DNA from: Geosporobacter subterraneus DSM 17957
Lineage (GTDB): Bacteria > Bacillota > Clostridia > Peptostreptococcales > Thermotaleaceae
DNA: 64,000 nt
Direction of reading: 5' to 3'
NCBI RefSeq assembly: GCF_900142145.1
Contig: NZ_FQZV01000014.1
Span: forward strand, 23,575 to 87,574
The notes beneath the pieces were generated by a model, which was not told where the DNA came from, ran no database searches, and saw only the letters and a list, made by a program, of their open reading frames with translations. How positions within the stretch are numbered: the stretch's first letter is position 1; each line of letters opens with the position of its first letter. Below, piece by piece: positions 16,498-25,423 of the stretch. The translations under genes were made by a program, and so were the position numbers.

Positions 16498-18624
16498 ATG
16501 AACTTGTTTCAAACGATTTTTACAGGTTCAAATCAAGCAGTAAGTGCAGCAGAGGGTTTACTGAAGCAAGCAATCGAACAGAAAGGCAGAGATCATAAGG
16601 TTGCTTTCCCAGATACTGCTTATGCCTTGCCGGTAATCTATGCTGCTACAGGGATCAAGATCACTACATTAGGTGAACTTGAAGGTGCTATTGGCATTGT
16701 GAAAAGCTTGATCGTAGAAGAGCTTCAATTGACGCAAGCATTGAACGCAGGTCTAGCTACAGCCGTTTCAGCAGAGATTATCGAGGCCATCAAGTACGCC
16801 ATGAATGAAACGCCTTACGAAGCACCTTGTGCCGGCCATATCAGTGACCCGATTATCCGTTCTTTAGGGGTTCCGCTGGTTACGGGAGATATCCCGGGGG
16901 TTGCCGTTGTACTCGGTGAATGTCCGGACAGTGCTACAGCTGCAAAGGTAATTAAGGATTATCAATCAAAGGGTCTATTAACTTTCCTGGTAGGAAAAGT
17001 GATTGATCAGGCGATCGAAGGCAATGTAAAAATGGGCTTAGAGCTTCGTGTAATCCCATTGGGCTATGACGTAACTTCTGTAATCCACGTAGTATCTGTA
17101 GCGATTCGTGCCAGCTTGATTTTTGGTGCCGTAGAGCCAGGAAAACTGGATAAACATATGGAGTACACCAAGAATAGAGTTCCAGCCTTTGTTAATGCCT
17201 TTGGACCATTAAGCGAATTGGTAGTATCTGCCGGTGCCGGTGCAATAGCCCTTGGATTCCCGGTTATTACAGATCAGGTGGTGCCTGAAGTACCAACCTT
17301 ACTGTTAACACAAAAAGATTATGATAAATTTGTTGCCACTTCTCTTGAAGCAAGAGGAATCAAAATCAAGATCACAGAGCTTCCAATTCCCGTTGCATTT
17401 GCAGCTGCTTTCGAAGGTGAAAGAATTCGTAAGGAAGATATGTATATCGAATTTGGCGGAGCTAAGACAGAATGCTGGGAGCTATTAAGAAAGAAAGAAC
17501 TGTCCGAAATCGAAGATCACAAAATTGAAGTTATCGGACCAGATATCGACAGCGTTGAAGGGGATACAAAGAGACTGCCAATGGCTGTTATCGTAGACGT
17601 TGCAGGCAAGAACATGCAGGAAGACTTCGAGCCGGTATTGGAACGACGTATTCACTACTTCATGAACTATACAGAAGGTGTAATGCACGTTGGACAAAGA
17701 GATACAGCATGGATCCGTGTAGGCAAAGAAGCCTTTGAAAAAGGATTTAGATTAAAGCATTTTGGTGAAATCCTTTATGCAAAAATGCTGGATGAGTTTG
17801 ATACCGTAGTAGATAAGTGTCAAGTAACGATCATTACAGATGCAGAGAAGGTAAAAGCATTAAAGGCTGAGTATGCAGCACCAAGATATGCAGCAAGAGA
17901 TGCCCGCTTGGCTTCCTTGACCGATGAAAGCGTAGATACCTTCTATTCCTGTAAACTATGTCAATCCTTCGCTCCTGCCCACGTATGTATAGTGACCCCT
18001 GAGAGATTGGGACTTTGTGGTGCCGTTAGCTGGCTGGATGCAAAAGCAACAAAAGAACTTGATCCAACGGGACCATGTCAGCCAATCTTAAAAGAAGGTG
18101 TTGAGGACGAAGTAAAAGGTATTTGGAAATCTGTAAATGAGTATGTAGAAGAAAACTCTCAAGGTGCAGTAGGCAGAGTAACCCTATACAGCTTGATGGA
18201 AGATCCTATGACTTCCTGTGGATGCTTTGAGTGCATCGCAGGTATTATGCCGGAAGCAAACGGAGTAATCATTGTAAACCGTGAGTTCCCAGGAGAAACA
18301 CCGGTAGGTATGCGCTTCGGCGAATTGGCTTCTATGACTGGCGGCGGGGTGCAAACACCAGGATTTATGGGCCATGGCAGATACTTCATTTCTTCAAAGA
18401 AATTCATCTCTGCAGAAGGCGGAACAGCCAGAATCGTATGGATGCCAAAGGAATTAAAAGAATCCGTAAGAGAGAAATTGAATCAAACAGCAAAAGAAGT
18501 ACTAGGTATTGACGACTTTGTAGATATGGTTTGTGATGAGACGATTGCAACGGATCCAGAAAAGGTGTTGGAATTCTTAACTGAAAAAGGACATCCTGCA
18601 TTGACAATGGATTCTATCATGTAG
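16498..18624 (+). CDS. acsB: Acetyl-CoA synthase (CO-methylating), catalytic subunit
   Basis: A 708-residue acetyl-CoA synthase that condenses the methyl group, CO and CoA. The A-cluster ligands are complete: C485, C488, C497 and C507 (CKLCQSFAP...HVC...LCG) and the C574-G-C576 tripeptide that binds the distal nickel. Spacing between them equals that of the Moorella enzyme (C506, C509, C518, C528, C595, C597). C-terminal TMDSIM also matches the family. Start ATG follows AGGGAGGGAATG. The gcvH gene follows after 17 bases. Confidence 0.96.
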   Translation: MNLFQTIFTGSNQAVSAAEGLLKQAIEQKGRDHKVAFPDTAYALPVIYAATGIKITTLGELEGAIGIVKSLIVEELQLTQALNAGLATAVSAEIIEAIKYAMNETPYEAPCAGHISDPIIRSLGVPLVTGDIPGVAVVLGECPDSATAAKVIKDYQSKGLLTFLVGKVIDQAIEGNVKMGLELRVIPLGYDVTSVIHVVSVAIRASLIFGAVEPGKLDKHMEYTKNRVPAFVNAFGPLSELVVSAGAGAIALGFPVITDQVVPEVPTLLLTQKDYDKFVATSLEARGIKIKITELPIPVAFAAAFEGERIRKEDMYIEFGGAKTECWELLRKKELSEIEDHKIEVIGPDIDSVEGDTKRLPMAVIVDVAGKNMQEDFEPVLERRIHYFMNYTEGVMHVGQRDTAWIRVGKEAFEKGFRLKHFGEILYAKMLDEFDTVVDKCQVTIITDAEKVKALKAEYAAPRYAARDARLASLTDESVDTFYSCKLCQSFAPAHVCIVTPERLGLCGAVSWLDAKATKELDPTGPCQPILKEGVEDEVKGIWKSVNEYVEENSQGAVGRVTLYSLMEDPMTSCGCFECIAGIMPEANGVIIVNREFPGETPVGMRFGELASMTGGGVQTPGFMGHGRYFISSKKFISAEGGTARIVWMPKELKESVREKLNQTAKEVLGIDDFVDMVCDETIATDPEKVLEFLTEKGHPALTMDSIM

Positions 18625-18641
18625 AACAGGGGGAAGTTTAC

Positions 18642-19013
18642 ATGTATCCAGAAGATTTAAAGTATTATCATAAGCATACTTGGGTAAAGGTTGAAGGGGA
18701 TACTGCCCTAATTGGGATCACCCATTATGCCCAATCCAAGCTGGGAGAAGTACTGTTTGTTGAAATGCCGGAAATAGGAGATGAACTGAAAGCTGGCAAG
18801 GATTTTGGAGTTGTTGAATCCTCTAAGGTAGCATCCGACCTCTACGCGCCAATTTCTGGCGAGGTATTGGAAATCAACGAAAGACTTGACGAAGAACCGG
18901 AGTTTATTAACGAAGAACCCTATGAAGCTTGGATTGTAAAAGTTCAGATTGCTGATGAATCAGAATTAGATGCACTGATGAGTGCAGCAGATTATGAGGC
19001 GACATTAGCTTAA
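18642..19013 (+). CDS. gcvH: Glycine cleavage system H protein (lipoyl carrier)
   Basis: A 123-residue lipoyl-carrier protein of the usual GcvH length. The lipoylated residue is Lys62 in [19 protein letters not shown] (19 residues). With LpdA from the same operon it can pass electrons from a dihydrolipoyl group to NAD+. No genes for GcvP or GcvT are in the window, so its partner is either encoded elsewhere or it has a separate role tied to the acetyl-CoA pathway. The start has a GGGGGAAG site. Confidence 0.93.
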   Translation: MYPEDLKYYHKHTWVKVEGDTALIGITHYAQSKLGEVLFVEMPEIGDELKAGKDFGVVESSKVASDLYAPISGEVLEINERLDEEPEFINEEPYEAWIVKVQIADESELDALMSAADYEATLA

Positions 19014-19021
19014 GTAAAGGT

Positions 19022-19058
19022 AAATATCTTTTCCCCCCTAGGGGGAAAAGATATTTTT
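19022..19058 (+). terminator. Strong hairpin between gcvH and acsV
   Basis: Two perfect 16-base arms (AAATATCTTTTCCCCC and GGGGGAAAAGATATTT) close on a 3-base loop and run into TTTG. The ribosome site of acsV (TGGAGGT) begins directly after. This could act as an intrinsic attenuator or as a stabiliser of the upstream mRNA. Confidence 0.7.
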
Positions 19059-19073
19059 TGGAGGTATAATAAT

Positions 19074-20996
19074 ATGCTCAAAGTAAAGTTTATACCAGAA
19101 AATGTAGAAGTAATGGCTGATCCAGGAGAGAACTTGATTGAGGCGGCAAGGCGGGCCAATGTGTTTATTGATGCTCCTTGCAACGGAAACGGGTCCTGCG
19201 GAAAGTGCAAGGTAAAGCTGGTTGCAGGAAAAGCTGAAACGAAGGAAACCCACCATATAAAAGAGGCAGAATGGGCAGAGGGGTATATATTGGCTTGCGA
19301 GGCAAAAGTTATAGAAGATGTTGTGGTTGAAATCCCTACCAATCATGCTACCAATTTAGCCGGAATGAGAATAGAAGGTATATCGGAGCCAAGAGAAAAG
19401 GAAATATTTGAAAGAGCCAGAAAGCAAGTGATTGATAACGGAATGTCCTTTGGGTCCTATGTGAAGAAGGAATACTTGGAGATTGAATTACCCACCCTTG
19501 ACGATAATATTTCCGATTGGGATCGGATAAAAAGGCATCTGCGTATTCATTTGGGATTTACGAAGGTATTTTGCAGACTGCCTATGCTGCGAAAAATTCC
19601 CAATACACTGCGGGAGAGCGATTTTAAAGTTACCATCACCCATATTCCTAGAGGAGACAATCGAACAACTATTGTGAATATCGAAGGGGGAGATACCAGA
19701 AGCCGCTTATATGGTGTAGCTTTAGACATCGGAACTACTTCTGTAGCCGCCTGTTTAGTAGATCTCTATGAAGGTAAGCTTTTAGCCAAGGCTTCTGCCG
19801 GCAATGCCCAGATGAAATATGGGGCCGATGTGATTAATCGAATTATATATGCCACAAAAAAAGGTGGTTTGGAGAAGCTGACCCATGCCATCGTTCATGA
19901 GACGATTAATCCTCTGTTGGGAAAAATGTATACTGAGGCAGGGGTTCACCGGGATGAAGTGATTGCTTTTGTTGCTGCAGGAAATACCACCATGTGTCAT
20001 TTATTGTTAGGTGTATATCCTGACCATCTTCGGAGAGAACCTTATATCCCTGCTTTTATTCGTGCACCTTTTATAAAAACTTCAGAGCTGGAGTTGGAAG
20101 CAAATCCTGAGACCTTTATCTATATCGTACCCTCTGTGGCAAGCTATGTGGGCGGCGATATTACTGCAGGCGTATTATCCTCCGGTATATGGGCCTCAGA
20201 AGAAAATGTTCTGTTTATTGATTTAGGGACTAATGGGGAGATTGTATTTGGAAATAAGGACTATTTTATGACCTGCGCATGCTCTGCAGGACCGGCCTTT
20301 GAAGGAGGAGAAATCAGCAGCGGGATGCGGGCAGCGCCTGGTGCCATAGAACGAATCTCCATCGATTCATCTACCCTAGAACCCCGGCTGAAAACTATTA
20401 ACGAAGAAGCACCGAAAGGAATCTGCGGTTCCGGACTCATTGATTTGATTGCTGAGATGATGGTCACAGGGATCATTGACCGAAGGGGTAAGCTAAACCG
20501 GGATTTAAACACAAAACGAATCCGGTTTGATGAGTACGAGATCGGAGAATACGTACTAGTGTTTAAGGAAGAGTGGAATCTGGATGAGGATATTACAGTA
20601 ACAGAAATTGATATTGACAACTTTATTAAAGCGAAAGGAGCAGTTTATTCCGGAGCTGCTACCCTGATTGAAAGTCTCGGATTGGATATGAGCATTATCG
20701 ATCGTGTATATATTGCAGGCGGGATTGGCAACAGCTTAGCCATTGACAAGGCCATACAAATCGGCCTATTTCCTGACATCGACAGAGAAAAATATATTTA
20801 CATTGGCAACAGTTCTTTGATGGGATGTTATCTTACCTTAATGAGCGAGGATGCCCGCAGGAAACTAGAAACTATTGCCGGACAAATGACCTATATGGAG
20901 CTGAGTGCTTACCCAAGCTATATGGATGAGTTTATTTCCGCCTGTTTTTTACCTCATACAGATATTGAGCGGTTCCCATCAGTATCATTAAAATAA
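19074..20996 (+). CDS. acsV: Corrinoid activation protein RACo (reductive activator, ASKHA type)
   Basis: A 640-residue protein with an N-terminal plant-type [2Fe-2S] ferredoxin domain (C36, C42, C45, C75), a linker, and a C-terminal ASKHA ATPase region with LDIGTTSVAACLVD, NTTMCHLLLG and LFIDLGTNGEIV. In acetogens RACo uses ATP hydrolysis to reduce the inactive Co(II) form of the corrinoid Fe-S protein to Co(I). It comes last in the acs operon, after a strong hairpin that may lower its expression to the catalytic amounts a repair enzyme needs. Confidence 0.92.
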   Translation: MLKVKFIPENVEVMADPGENLIEAARRANVFIDAPCNGNGSCGKCKVKLVAGKAETKETHHIKEAEWAEGYILACEAKVIEDVVVEIPTNHATNLAGMRIEGISEPREKEIFERARKQVIDNGMSFGSYVKKEYLEIELPTLDDNISDWDRIKRHLRIHLGFTKVFCRLPMLRKIPNTLRESDFKVTITHIPRGDNRTTIVNIEGGDTRSRLYGVALDIGTTSVAACLVDLYEGKLLAKASAGNAQMKYGADVINRIIYATKKGGLEKLTHAIVHETINPLLGKMYTEAGVHRDEVIAFVAAGNTTMCHLLLGVYPDHLRREPYIPAFIRAPFIKTSELELEANPETFIYIVPSVASYVGGDITAGVLSSGIWASEENVLFIDLGTNGEIVFGNKDYFMTCACSAGPAFEGGEISSGMRAAPGAIERISIDSSTLEPRLKTINEEAPKGICGSGLIDLIAEMMVTGIIDRRGKLNRDLNTKRIRFDEYEIGEYVLVFKEEWNLDEDITVTEIDIDNFIKAKGAVYSGAATLIESLGLDMSIIDRVYIAGGIGNSLAIDKAIQIGLFPDIDREKYIYIGNSSLMGCYLTLMSEDARRKLETIAGQMTYMELSAYPSYMDEFISACFLPHTDIERFPSVSLK

Positions 20997-21015
20997 ATAA
21001 CCAATAGATTGTTCT

Positions 21016-21060
21016 GAAGATTTCTATACAGGCAAAACCCCTGTAAAGGAATCTTCTTTT
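21016..21060 (+). terminator. Terminator after acsV
   Basis: GAAGATTTCTATACAGG pairs with CCTGTAAAGGAATCTTC (imperfect), followed by TTTT. It marks a probable 3' end of the Wood-Ljungdahl transcript. Confidence 0.6.
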
Positions 21061-21076
21061 GCAGAAACCGAAAGGA

Positions 21077-21145
21077 ATGGATGCCATGAACACAGTTTTA
21101 ACCTTATCCAAAAATCTTTGTAACAACTGCTATAAATGTATATGA
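21077..21145 (+). CDS. Possible 22-residue peptide with CxxCxxC motif, or ferredoxin gene remnant
   Basis: ATG at 21077 after AAAGGA encodes 22 residues ending in LCNNCYKCI and a TGA that overlaps the AGGAGG site of the next gene. The C-terminal CxxCYKC looks like the opening of a 4Fe-4S ferredoxin domain cut short by the stop. It may be a coupling peptide for the DUF3786 gene or a gene fragment. Evidence is weak. Confidence 0.3.
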   Translation: MDAMNTVLTLSKNLCNNCYKCI

Positions 21146-21157
21146 GGAGGCAGGAAA

Positions 21158-21835
21158 ATGGATTATCGAGCAGTACAAGAAGATCGGCAGGGGAAAGTGC
21201 CCTATGAGTTTATCCGGGATATTTTTAAAAATAAAGATCCTCTTATGATGTCAGAGCTGGCCAGCGCTCCCTATGATCCAGAGAATGGACGCTTTACTGT
21301 GCATATGATGGGGAGGCGCTACCAGGTGCAGTATCCAACGGGAGAAATCTACACAGAGGATGGGGAGCCTATAGAGGTATATGCAGTAATGACATTATTC
21401 TTGCGGTATCTGGCAAATGCCAGGGGAATCCCAGCCACGGGAAAGGACATCACCTACAAGGAAATCCCTGGAGGCCATGTATATTACAGCAATTTCAATA
21501 ATAGAACTATCCATCGTTTGGCCAGAATCTTTGGAAACCGTCTGGAAGAGCTTAAGAAAGCCTTTGAAGCTGTAGGGGGCCAGCCTGTAGAAATGGGGGA
21601 CGTGGGCTATCGCTTTCAATTTATGAATAATGTCTATTTGACCTTCATTCTTTGGAGGGGGGATGATGAGCTGCCAGCAGCGGCAAATATTCTGTTTGAT
21701 ATGAACACGCCTTATTACTTCGATGCAGAAGACCTGGCTGTGGTTGGCGATGTGGCCATTGGAGTCCTTAGAAATCACGGGAAGATACCCAACTGGAAGG
21801 GACTTTATGAAAATAAGCATAAAAAAGAGGAATGA
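21158..21835 (+). CDS. DUF3786 domain protein
   Basis: A 225-residue soluble protein of the DUF3786 type, a family found beside corrinoid methyltransferase and acetyl-CoA pathway genes and of unknown function. Characteristic stretches are FTVHMMGRRYQVQYP near residue 45, LFLRYLANARG, the GGHVYYSNFNNRTIH segment, and a C-terminal half with RGDDELPAAANILFD and YFDAEDLAVVGDVAIG. A strong AGGAGG site precedes the start. It is separated from acsV by a terminator, so it may be partly independent, yet its position suggests a role in corrinoid or CODH/ACS upkeep (inference). Confidence 0.8.
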   Translation: MDYRAVQEDRQGKVPYEFIRDIFKNKDPLMMSELASAPYDPENGRFTVHMMGRRYQVQYPTGEIYTEDGEPIEVYAVMTLFLRYLANARGIPATGKDITYKEIPGGHVYYSNFNNRTIHRLARIFGNRLEELKKAFEAVGGQPVEMGDVGYRFQFMNNVYLTFILWRGDDELPAAANILFDMNTPYYFDAEDLAVVGDVAIGVLRNHGKIPNWKGLYENKHKKEE

Positions 21836-21873
21836 ATCTAGATGGCTTATAGGAATTTAACAGAGCCTAAGAA

Positions 21874-21908
21874 TAAAAGGACTCCATTTATTGAATGAAG
21901 TCCTTTTC
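21874..21908. terminator. Bidirectional terminator
   Basis: AAAAGGACT...AATGAAGTCCTTTT hairpin between the convergent DUF3786 gene and the His-rich protein gene, with an A-run on one side and a T-run on the other. Confidence 0.75.
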
Positions 21909-21915
21909 CATTAGT

Positions 21916-22359
21916 TTACATATGCTTCTTTGCTTCAATCAGCATACCATTAGCCATTTCCATGTATTCAATAGCCTTTTCTATATGGGCAGCCACTTCC
22001 GGACGATTCATAAGCTTTGCTTTTTCTACCCACTGCTGGAAGCTGTCCTGATGGGATCGGTTATGATTGATCCAATGTACCAGCAGTACGCGTAGGGTTT
22101 TCTCATCATTCTCTATGCTGGCCGGGGATGGATGCTCATGGTCATGATCGCCGTGATCATGATCGTGGGAATGATTATGGTCATGGCTGTGGGTATGATC
22201 GTGATCGTGGGTATGTACGTGATGATGCTCGTGCTCATGGTGGTAGCTGTGGCCGCTGGGGCTCTCATGGCTGTGCCCGTGGCTGTGCTGGTGATCATGG
22301 CTGTGTTCATGGCCATGATCATGGGTATGACAGTGATGGTTTTTTTCGTCGGAATGCAT
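21916..22359 (-). CDS. Histidine-rich metal-binding protein
   Basis: A 147-residue protein whose first 80 residues contain 35 His, mostly as HxH with Asp, Ser, Glu or Gly in between, plus one Cys. The last 65 residues form a predicted helical domain (VLLVHWINHN, HIEKAIEYMEMANGMLIEAKKHM-like end, quoted only in part) with a few more His. Such tails bind several nickel or zinc ions, as in UreE, HypB and Hpn-type proteins. The Met at 22359 follows GGAGAGGG; upstream in-frame residues lack a ribosome site. It is in line with DUF3842 and cooT genes and beside the CODH/ACS operon, so nickel storage is the most likely job (inference). Confidence 0.75.
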   Translation of the reverse strand: MHSDEKNHHCHTHDHGHEHSHDHQHSHGHSHESPSGHSYHHEHEHHHVHTHDHDHTHSHDHNHSHDHDHGDHDHEHPSPASIENDEKTLRVLLVHWINHNRSHQDSFQQWVEKAKLMNRPEVAAHIEKAIEYMEMANGMLIEAKKHM

Positions 22360-22454
22360 AATATAATCCCTCTCCTTTTTCTTGATGATTATGATAACCC
22401 TCCAGGCAATCATCAATGATCGGAAACTTGATTGTTCTGATAGGGCTTGTCAGT

Positions 22455-22871
22455 CTATTTAATATTAAATTCTTTTTTTAGGATACTGATGGCATCCTTA
22501 ATCAGGAGCATCAATGGTTTATTCTCCAATCCAACCAGTTCAAAATTATCCGGTATGATTGGCAATAGAATTTTTAAGGCTTCTGCATCGGCTATAGCTG
22601 TGGCAATAGCAGGGGTAACCTCTCCCATCATGGCATTGGGTATAATGAGAGATGCAGGCCCTAAAATGACACTGGCTTTTTTGATGGATACGGCAATAGC
22701 ATTTTCCCCTGTGGCGCCTTTATTCGCATGGCTTTTCAGCATGGCTGAGGTTGCCGTTGCATTGGTCCCAAGACCATATATTTCAAAATGGGCTGGCAGC
22801 TCCTGCCGAAGATGGGTTACAATCTGGCTCCCAATTCCTCCGCCCATTCCATCTATTACTGCGATGATCAT
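22455..22871 (-). CDS. DUF3842 family protein
   Basis: A 138-residue protein with an N-terminal nucleotide-binding-like MIIAVIDGMGGGIGSQI segment and an alpha/beta pattern after it; TNATATSAMLKSHANKGATGENA (partly) and GPASLIIPNAMMGEVTP are the conserved parts. This agrees with the DUF3842 family, of unknown function. The Met at 22871 follows a GGGGGA site. It is immediately downstream of cooT on the same strand, with about 20 bases between the genes, and precedes the His-rich gene. Partnership with nickel handling is inferred from context only. Confidence 0.75.
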   Translation of the reverse strand: MIIAVIDGMGGGIGSQIVTHLRQELPAHFEIYGLGTNATATSAMLKSHANKGATGENAIAVSIKKASVILGPASLIIPNAMMGEVTPAIATAIADAEALKILLPIIPDNFELVGLENKPLMLLIKDAISILKKEFNIK

Positions 22872-22892
22872 CTGAAGGTCCCCCAAATTTAA

Positions 22893-23084
22893 TTATTTCT
22901 TTTCTTCAATGATAATTTTATGATCGATCAGGCGGATTTCTTTTACATAGCCCTCTACAATTTTTTGTTCCCCCAGCAGATCACTGAGATATATTTTGCC
23001 ATTCTCAGGCTTCATATAGACAACATTCTCCATGATTTTTCTTTCGCCTTGAGGGGTTGCTAAGTAGGCAATTGATTCACACAT
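22893..23084 (-). CDS. cooT: CooT-type nickel-binding protein
   Basis: A 63-residue beta-rich protein of the CooT family: MCESIAYL at the start, then ENVVYMKPENGKIYLSDLLGEQKIVEGYVKE (ends quoted as ENVVYM and GYVKE) and IDHKIIIEE. In Rhodospirillum rubrum, CooT is a dimeric nickel-binding protein of the CO-oxidation locus, and Cys2 takes part in metal binding. Here the choice of start matters: the second ATG (23084) lies 7 bases from GGAGG, the first only 1 base away, so the real protein begins Met-Cys, keeping that Cys2. First gene of the small minus-strand operon. Confidence 0.82.
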   Translation of the reverse strand: MCESIAYLATPQGERKIMENVVYMKPENGKIYLSDLLGEQKIVEGYVKEIRLIDHKIIIEEKK

Positions 23085-23118
23085 ATTCATTCCTCCGTTT
23101 TTAGTGTAATTTGCAAAA

Positions 23119-23160
23119 AGATTCCTCTAAGGCTGCTTCAGCAGCTTAAAGAAATCTTCA
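23119..23160. repeat. Imperfect inverted repeat upstream of cooT
   Basis: AAGATT..CTAAGGCTGCT pairs with AGCAGCTTA..AATCTT around a 2-base centre. There is no T-run. It may be a dispersed repeat or a regulatory hairpin in the divergent region. Confidence 0.4.
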
Positions 23161-23263
23161 TGATTTCGAGATAGCTATACAAGAACTCTTTGTTAAAAGC
23201 ATATCATAAATTCCAGAGCTTCGTCAATGCAAGTTTTCTGAATGGATTGAAATGTCCACCAGA

Positions 23264-23286
23264 TATAGTCTGTAGGACAGACTATA
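23264..23286. promoter_or_regulatory. Perfect palindrome, possible operator
   Basis: TATAGTCTGT and ACAGACTATA are perfect 10-base arms around AGG, 68 bases before the next plus-strand start, in a divergent intergenic region. It could be an operator for an unidentified regulator. Confidence 0.4.
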
Positions 23287-23353
23287 GATCGATACGGGGC
23301 TCGTTTATTTAAAGGAAAAGAGGGGTAAAATATGGATGAATGGAGGTGTTTTG

Positions 23354-23959
23354 ATGGAAAAAATGTTATTGAGCAAAGAGATCAATCAGGTTTTTGAAGG
23401 CTTTGAGGAAGGCAAAAAAATACAGCTTCAAAAAGAATTGGAACTGATCCAAAATCCAAGAACCATTGGGGAGCTGCTGAAGGCGCTGGAAGAGCATATT
23501 AAAGAAAAAAGCTCTCTAACACCCCACTTCTTCAAGGTGATTGAAACCCTGGAGTTAGAAGACTTATTTCCCTATGTGTTGAATGCTATTGAGAAAATAG
23601 ACAGCAGTCTTTTTAAGGAATATGTTTTTAGATCCCTATCCGCTATATCAAGGGATATAGAAGAAGTAGAAAAATATTTACCCGCTGTCATGCGGATCAT
23701 TGAAGAATCAAAGGATTATCGGGTAGTCTATCAAGGGGTAGTGGCGCTGTATAAAATGGTTCAAGCCCATCCCAGTTTAGGAAAACAACTGAATCAAAAA
23801 CGGATCGCGGTTAACCTCTCGATCCTGCAGGACATACTGAATATGTTAAAGCATGTGGATCGGTGGGAATCAGATTTTCATAAAAATAGTAATGTGCGAA
23901 CACCCTTAGGAGATCCCGATGAATTCTTTGCTTTTGCCAGTCAGTTTATGGCTTTTTAA
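23354..23959 (+). CDS. Helical protein of unknown function
   Basis: A 201-residue protein that I do not recognise. It is strongly helical and charged, with repeated two-helix units (for example ELLKALEEHIKEK, LEDLFPYVLNAIEKI, VEKYLPAVMRIIEESK) that resemble HEAT-like repeats. No Cys, signal peptide or membrane segment. The ATG at 23354 follows GGAGGTG at a good distance; the ORF also opens 18 bases earlier without a site. The next gene (24058) runs in the same direction and may be co-transcribed. Confidence 0.6.
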   Translation: MEKMLLSKEINQVFEGFEEGKKIQLQKELELIQNPRTIGELLKALEEHIKEKSSLTPHFFKVIETLELEDLFPYVLNAIEKIDSSLFKEYVFRSLSAISRDIEEVEKYLPAVMRIIEESKDYRVVYQGVVALYKMVQAHPSLGKQLNQKRIAVNLSILQDILNMLKHVDRWESDFHKNSNVRTPLGDPDEFFAFASQFMAF

Positions 23960-24057
23960 TTATATGGATATTAAAGTTATGATTGAGAATGGTCGATACT
24001 AGGGATAAAGGTGATGGAAACCATTGGAAAGAACCATTTTATAAAGGGGTGAGCAGG

Positions 24058-24609
24058 ATGAAAATCAATGGTACGAGCATGGAGAACCGATATATCCATT
24101 CCAGCATGCCAGAATCCAAGGAACAGCCCAAGAAAAGCGACAATCAGAAAACAGAAGGCATCAGGGATGAATATGTGCCTTCCAGCCATCAACAGAGACC
24201 TATCAACTATGATAAGCCTAAGATTGACCAAGGCACGATACAAAAACTGAAAGCAGAAAGCGAGCGGACTTATCAGCATCTCCGGCAAATGGTTGAAAAG
24301 CTTTTAAAGCAGCAGGGCCTGACTTTGCAGGAGGCGGACAAGCTAGAGATTGATGAAGAAACCAGACTCGAAGCACAAGGGATGATCGCCGAGGGCGGGC
24401 CTTTGAGTCCTGAAGCCGTCAGCGACCGAATTGTGGATTTTGCCAAGGCGATCTCAGGAGGAGACAAAGAAAAAATAAGCATGCTTAGGGATGCCATTGA
24501 AGAGGGATTTAGGGCAGTGGAGAAGATCTTTGGCGGGGAACTTCCGGAGATCTCAAAGCGAACCTATCAGCTCGTCATGGAAAAGCTAGACAAATGGGCA
24601 GAAGAATAG
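24058..24609 (+). CDS. Protein of unknown function, disordered N-terminus
   Basis: A 183-residue protein of unknown family. Residues 1-60 are polar and probably disordered (many Ser, Lys, Gln, Pro); the rest is helical, with a segment GLTLQEADKLEIDEETRLEAQ (middle part) and a repeated ISGGDKEKISMLRDAIEEGF-like end. The closing half has some likeness to small flagellar- or spore-associated helical proteins, too weak to name. ATG at 24058 follows AAGGGGTGAG. A terminator follows. Confidence 0.55.
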   Translation: MKINGTSMENRYIHSSMPESKEQPKKSDNQKTEGIRDEYVPSSHQQRPINYDKPKIDQGTIQKLKAESERTYQHLRQMVEKLLKQQGLTLQEADKLEIDEETRLEAQGMIAEGGPLSPEAVSDRIVDFAKAISGGDKEKISMLRDAIEEGFRAVEKIFGGELPEISKRTYQLVMEKLDKWAEE

Positions 24610-24625
24610 TTGCATAAGATAAACT

Positions 24626-24656
24626 TAGGGATCCTGAAAGTGGATCCTTAGTTTTT
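24626..24656 (+). terminator. Terminator
   Basis: TAGGGATCC and GGATCCTTA arms around TGAAAGT, followed by GTTTTT. Confidence 0.65.
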
Positions 24657-24733
24657 ATGCGGAAAAAAGGATAATGGAAATAGGTGGAGAAGAGTATAAT
24701 AAATAATGGATATAAGAATTGGAGGGGTGTAGG

Positions 24734-25420
24734 ATGAAATACGAGATAAGAGGAGGAAACCTGCCGGTGGTGATCCTTGAGCTTCAGCGGGGAGAGTCGG
24801 TTTTTACGGAATCTGGCGGCATGGGATGGATGACTGCCGGATTTGACATGGATACCAATATGGAAGGCGGTCTTTTGGGGGGACTTGCCAGAAAGCTCTC
24901 AGGAGAGTCCCTGTTTATGACCAACTATACCTGCCGGGAATCTACTGGCACTATTGCTTTCCCATCTTCCTTCCCAGGGACGATTATTCCTTTAAGCCTG
25001 CAAGGAGGACAGTCTGTGATCTGTCAGAAACGAAGCTTCTTAGTAGGAGAGCGGTCTGCAAAGCTGGAGATTCACTTTAAGCAGCGTTTTAGTGCGGGAC
25101 TATTTGGCGGGGAAGGGTTTATATTGCAGCGGATTACTGGGCCGGGGACGATTTTTGTAGAAATTGACGGTTCGGTGATTGAGTACGATCTTAGGTCAGG
25201 GGAGGAGCTAAAGGTTGATACCGGGCATGTGGCAATGTTTGAGCCCACTGTACAGTTTGAGATCGAGAGAGTCAAAGGGATTACCAATATGCTTTTTGGT
25301 GGAGAAGGATTGTTCCTGACCCGATTGAGGGGACCGGGAAAGGTATGGCTTCAAACCATGCCGATTCCAAATCTGGCAGGTCAACTGCTGCCATTCCTGC
25401 CAACAGGGAAAAGTGATTAA
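24734..25420 (+). CDS. AIM24/TIGR00266 family protein
   Basis: A 228-residue all-beta protein of the AIM24 (TIGR00266) family, which in bacteria has a stacked beta-roll fold and no known reaction. Family marks: an N-terminal [19 protein letters not shown] segment, [21 protein letters not shown], ATpG-like [10 protein letters not shown], and [25 protein letters not shown] near the end (quoted in part). The ATG at 24734 follows GGAGGGG. It is a single-gene unit ended by a shared terminator. Confidence 0.85.
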   Translation: [228 protein letters not shown]

Positions 25421-25423
25421 TAC

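Noticed and set aside
22130..22340. Short tandem-like repeats resembling an array
   Set aside because: They arise from HxH codon repetition in the coding sequence; there are no regular spacers, so it is not a CRISPR array.
22113..22419. Several long open frames on both strands across the His-rich gene
   Set aside because: They are shadows of the repeated CAT/CAC-type codons; their products are Met/Val or Gly/Asp repeats without ribosome sites.
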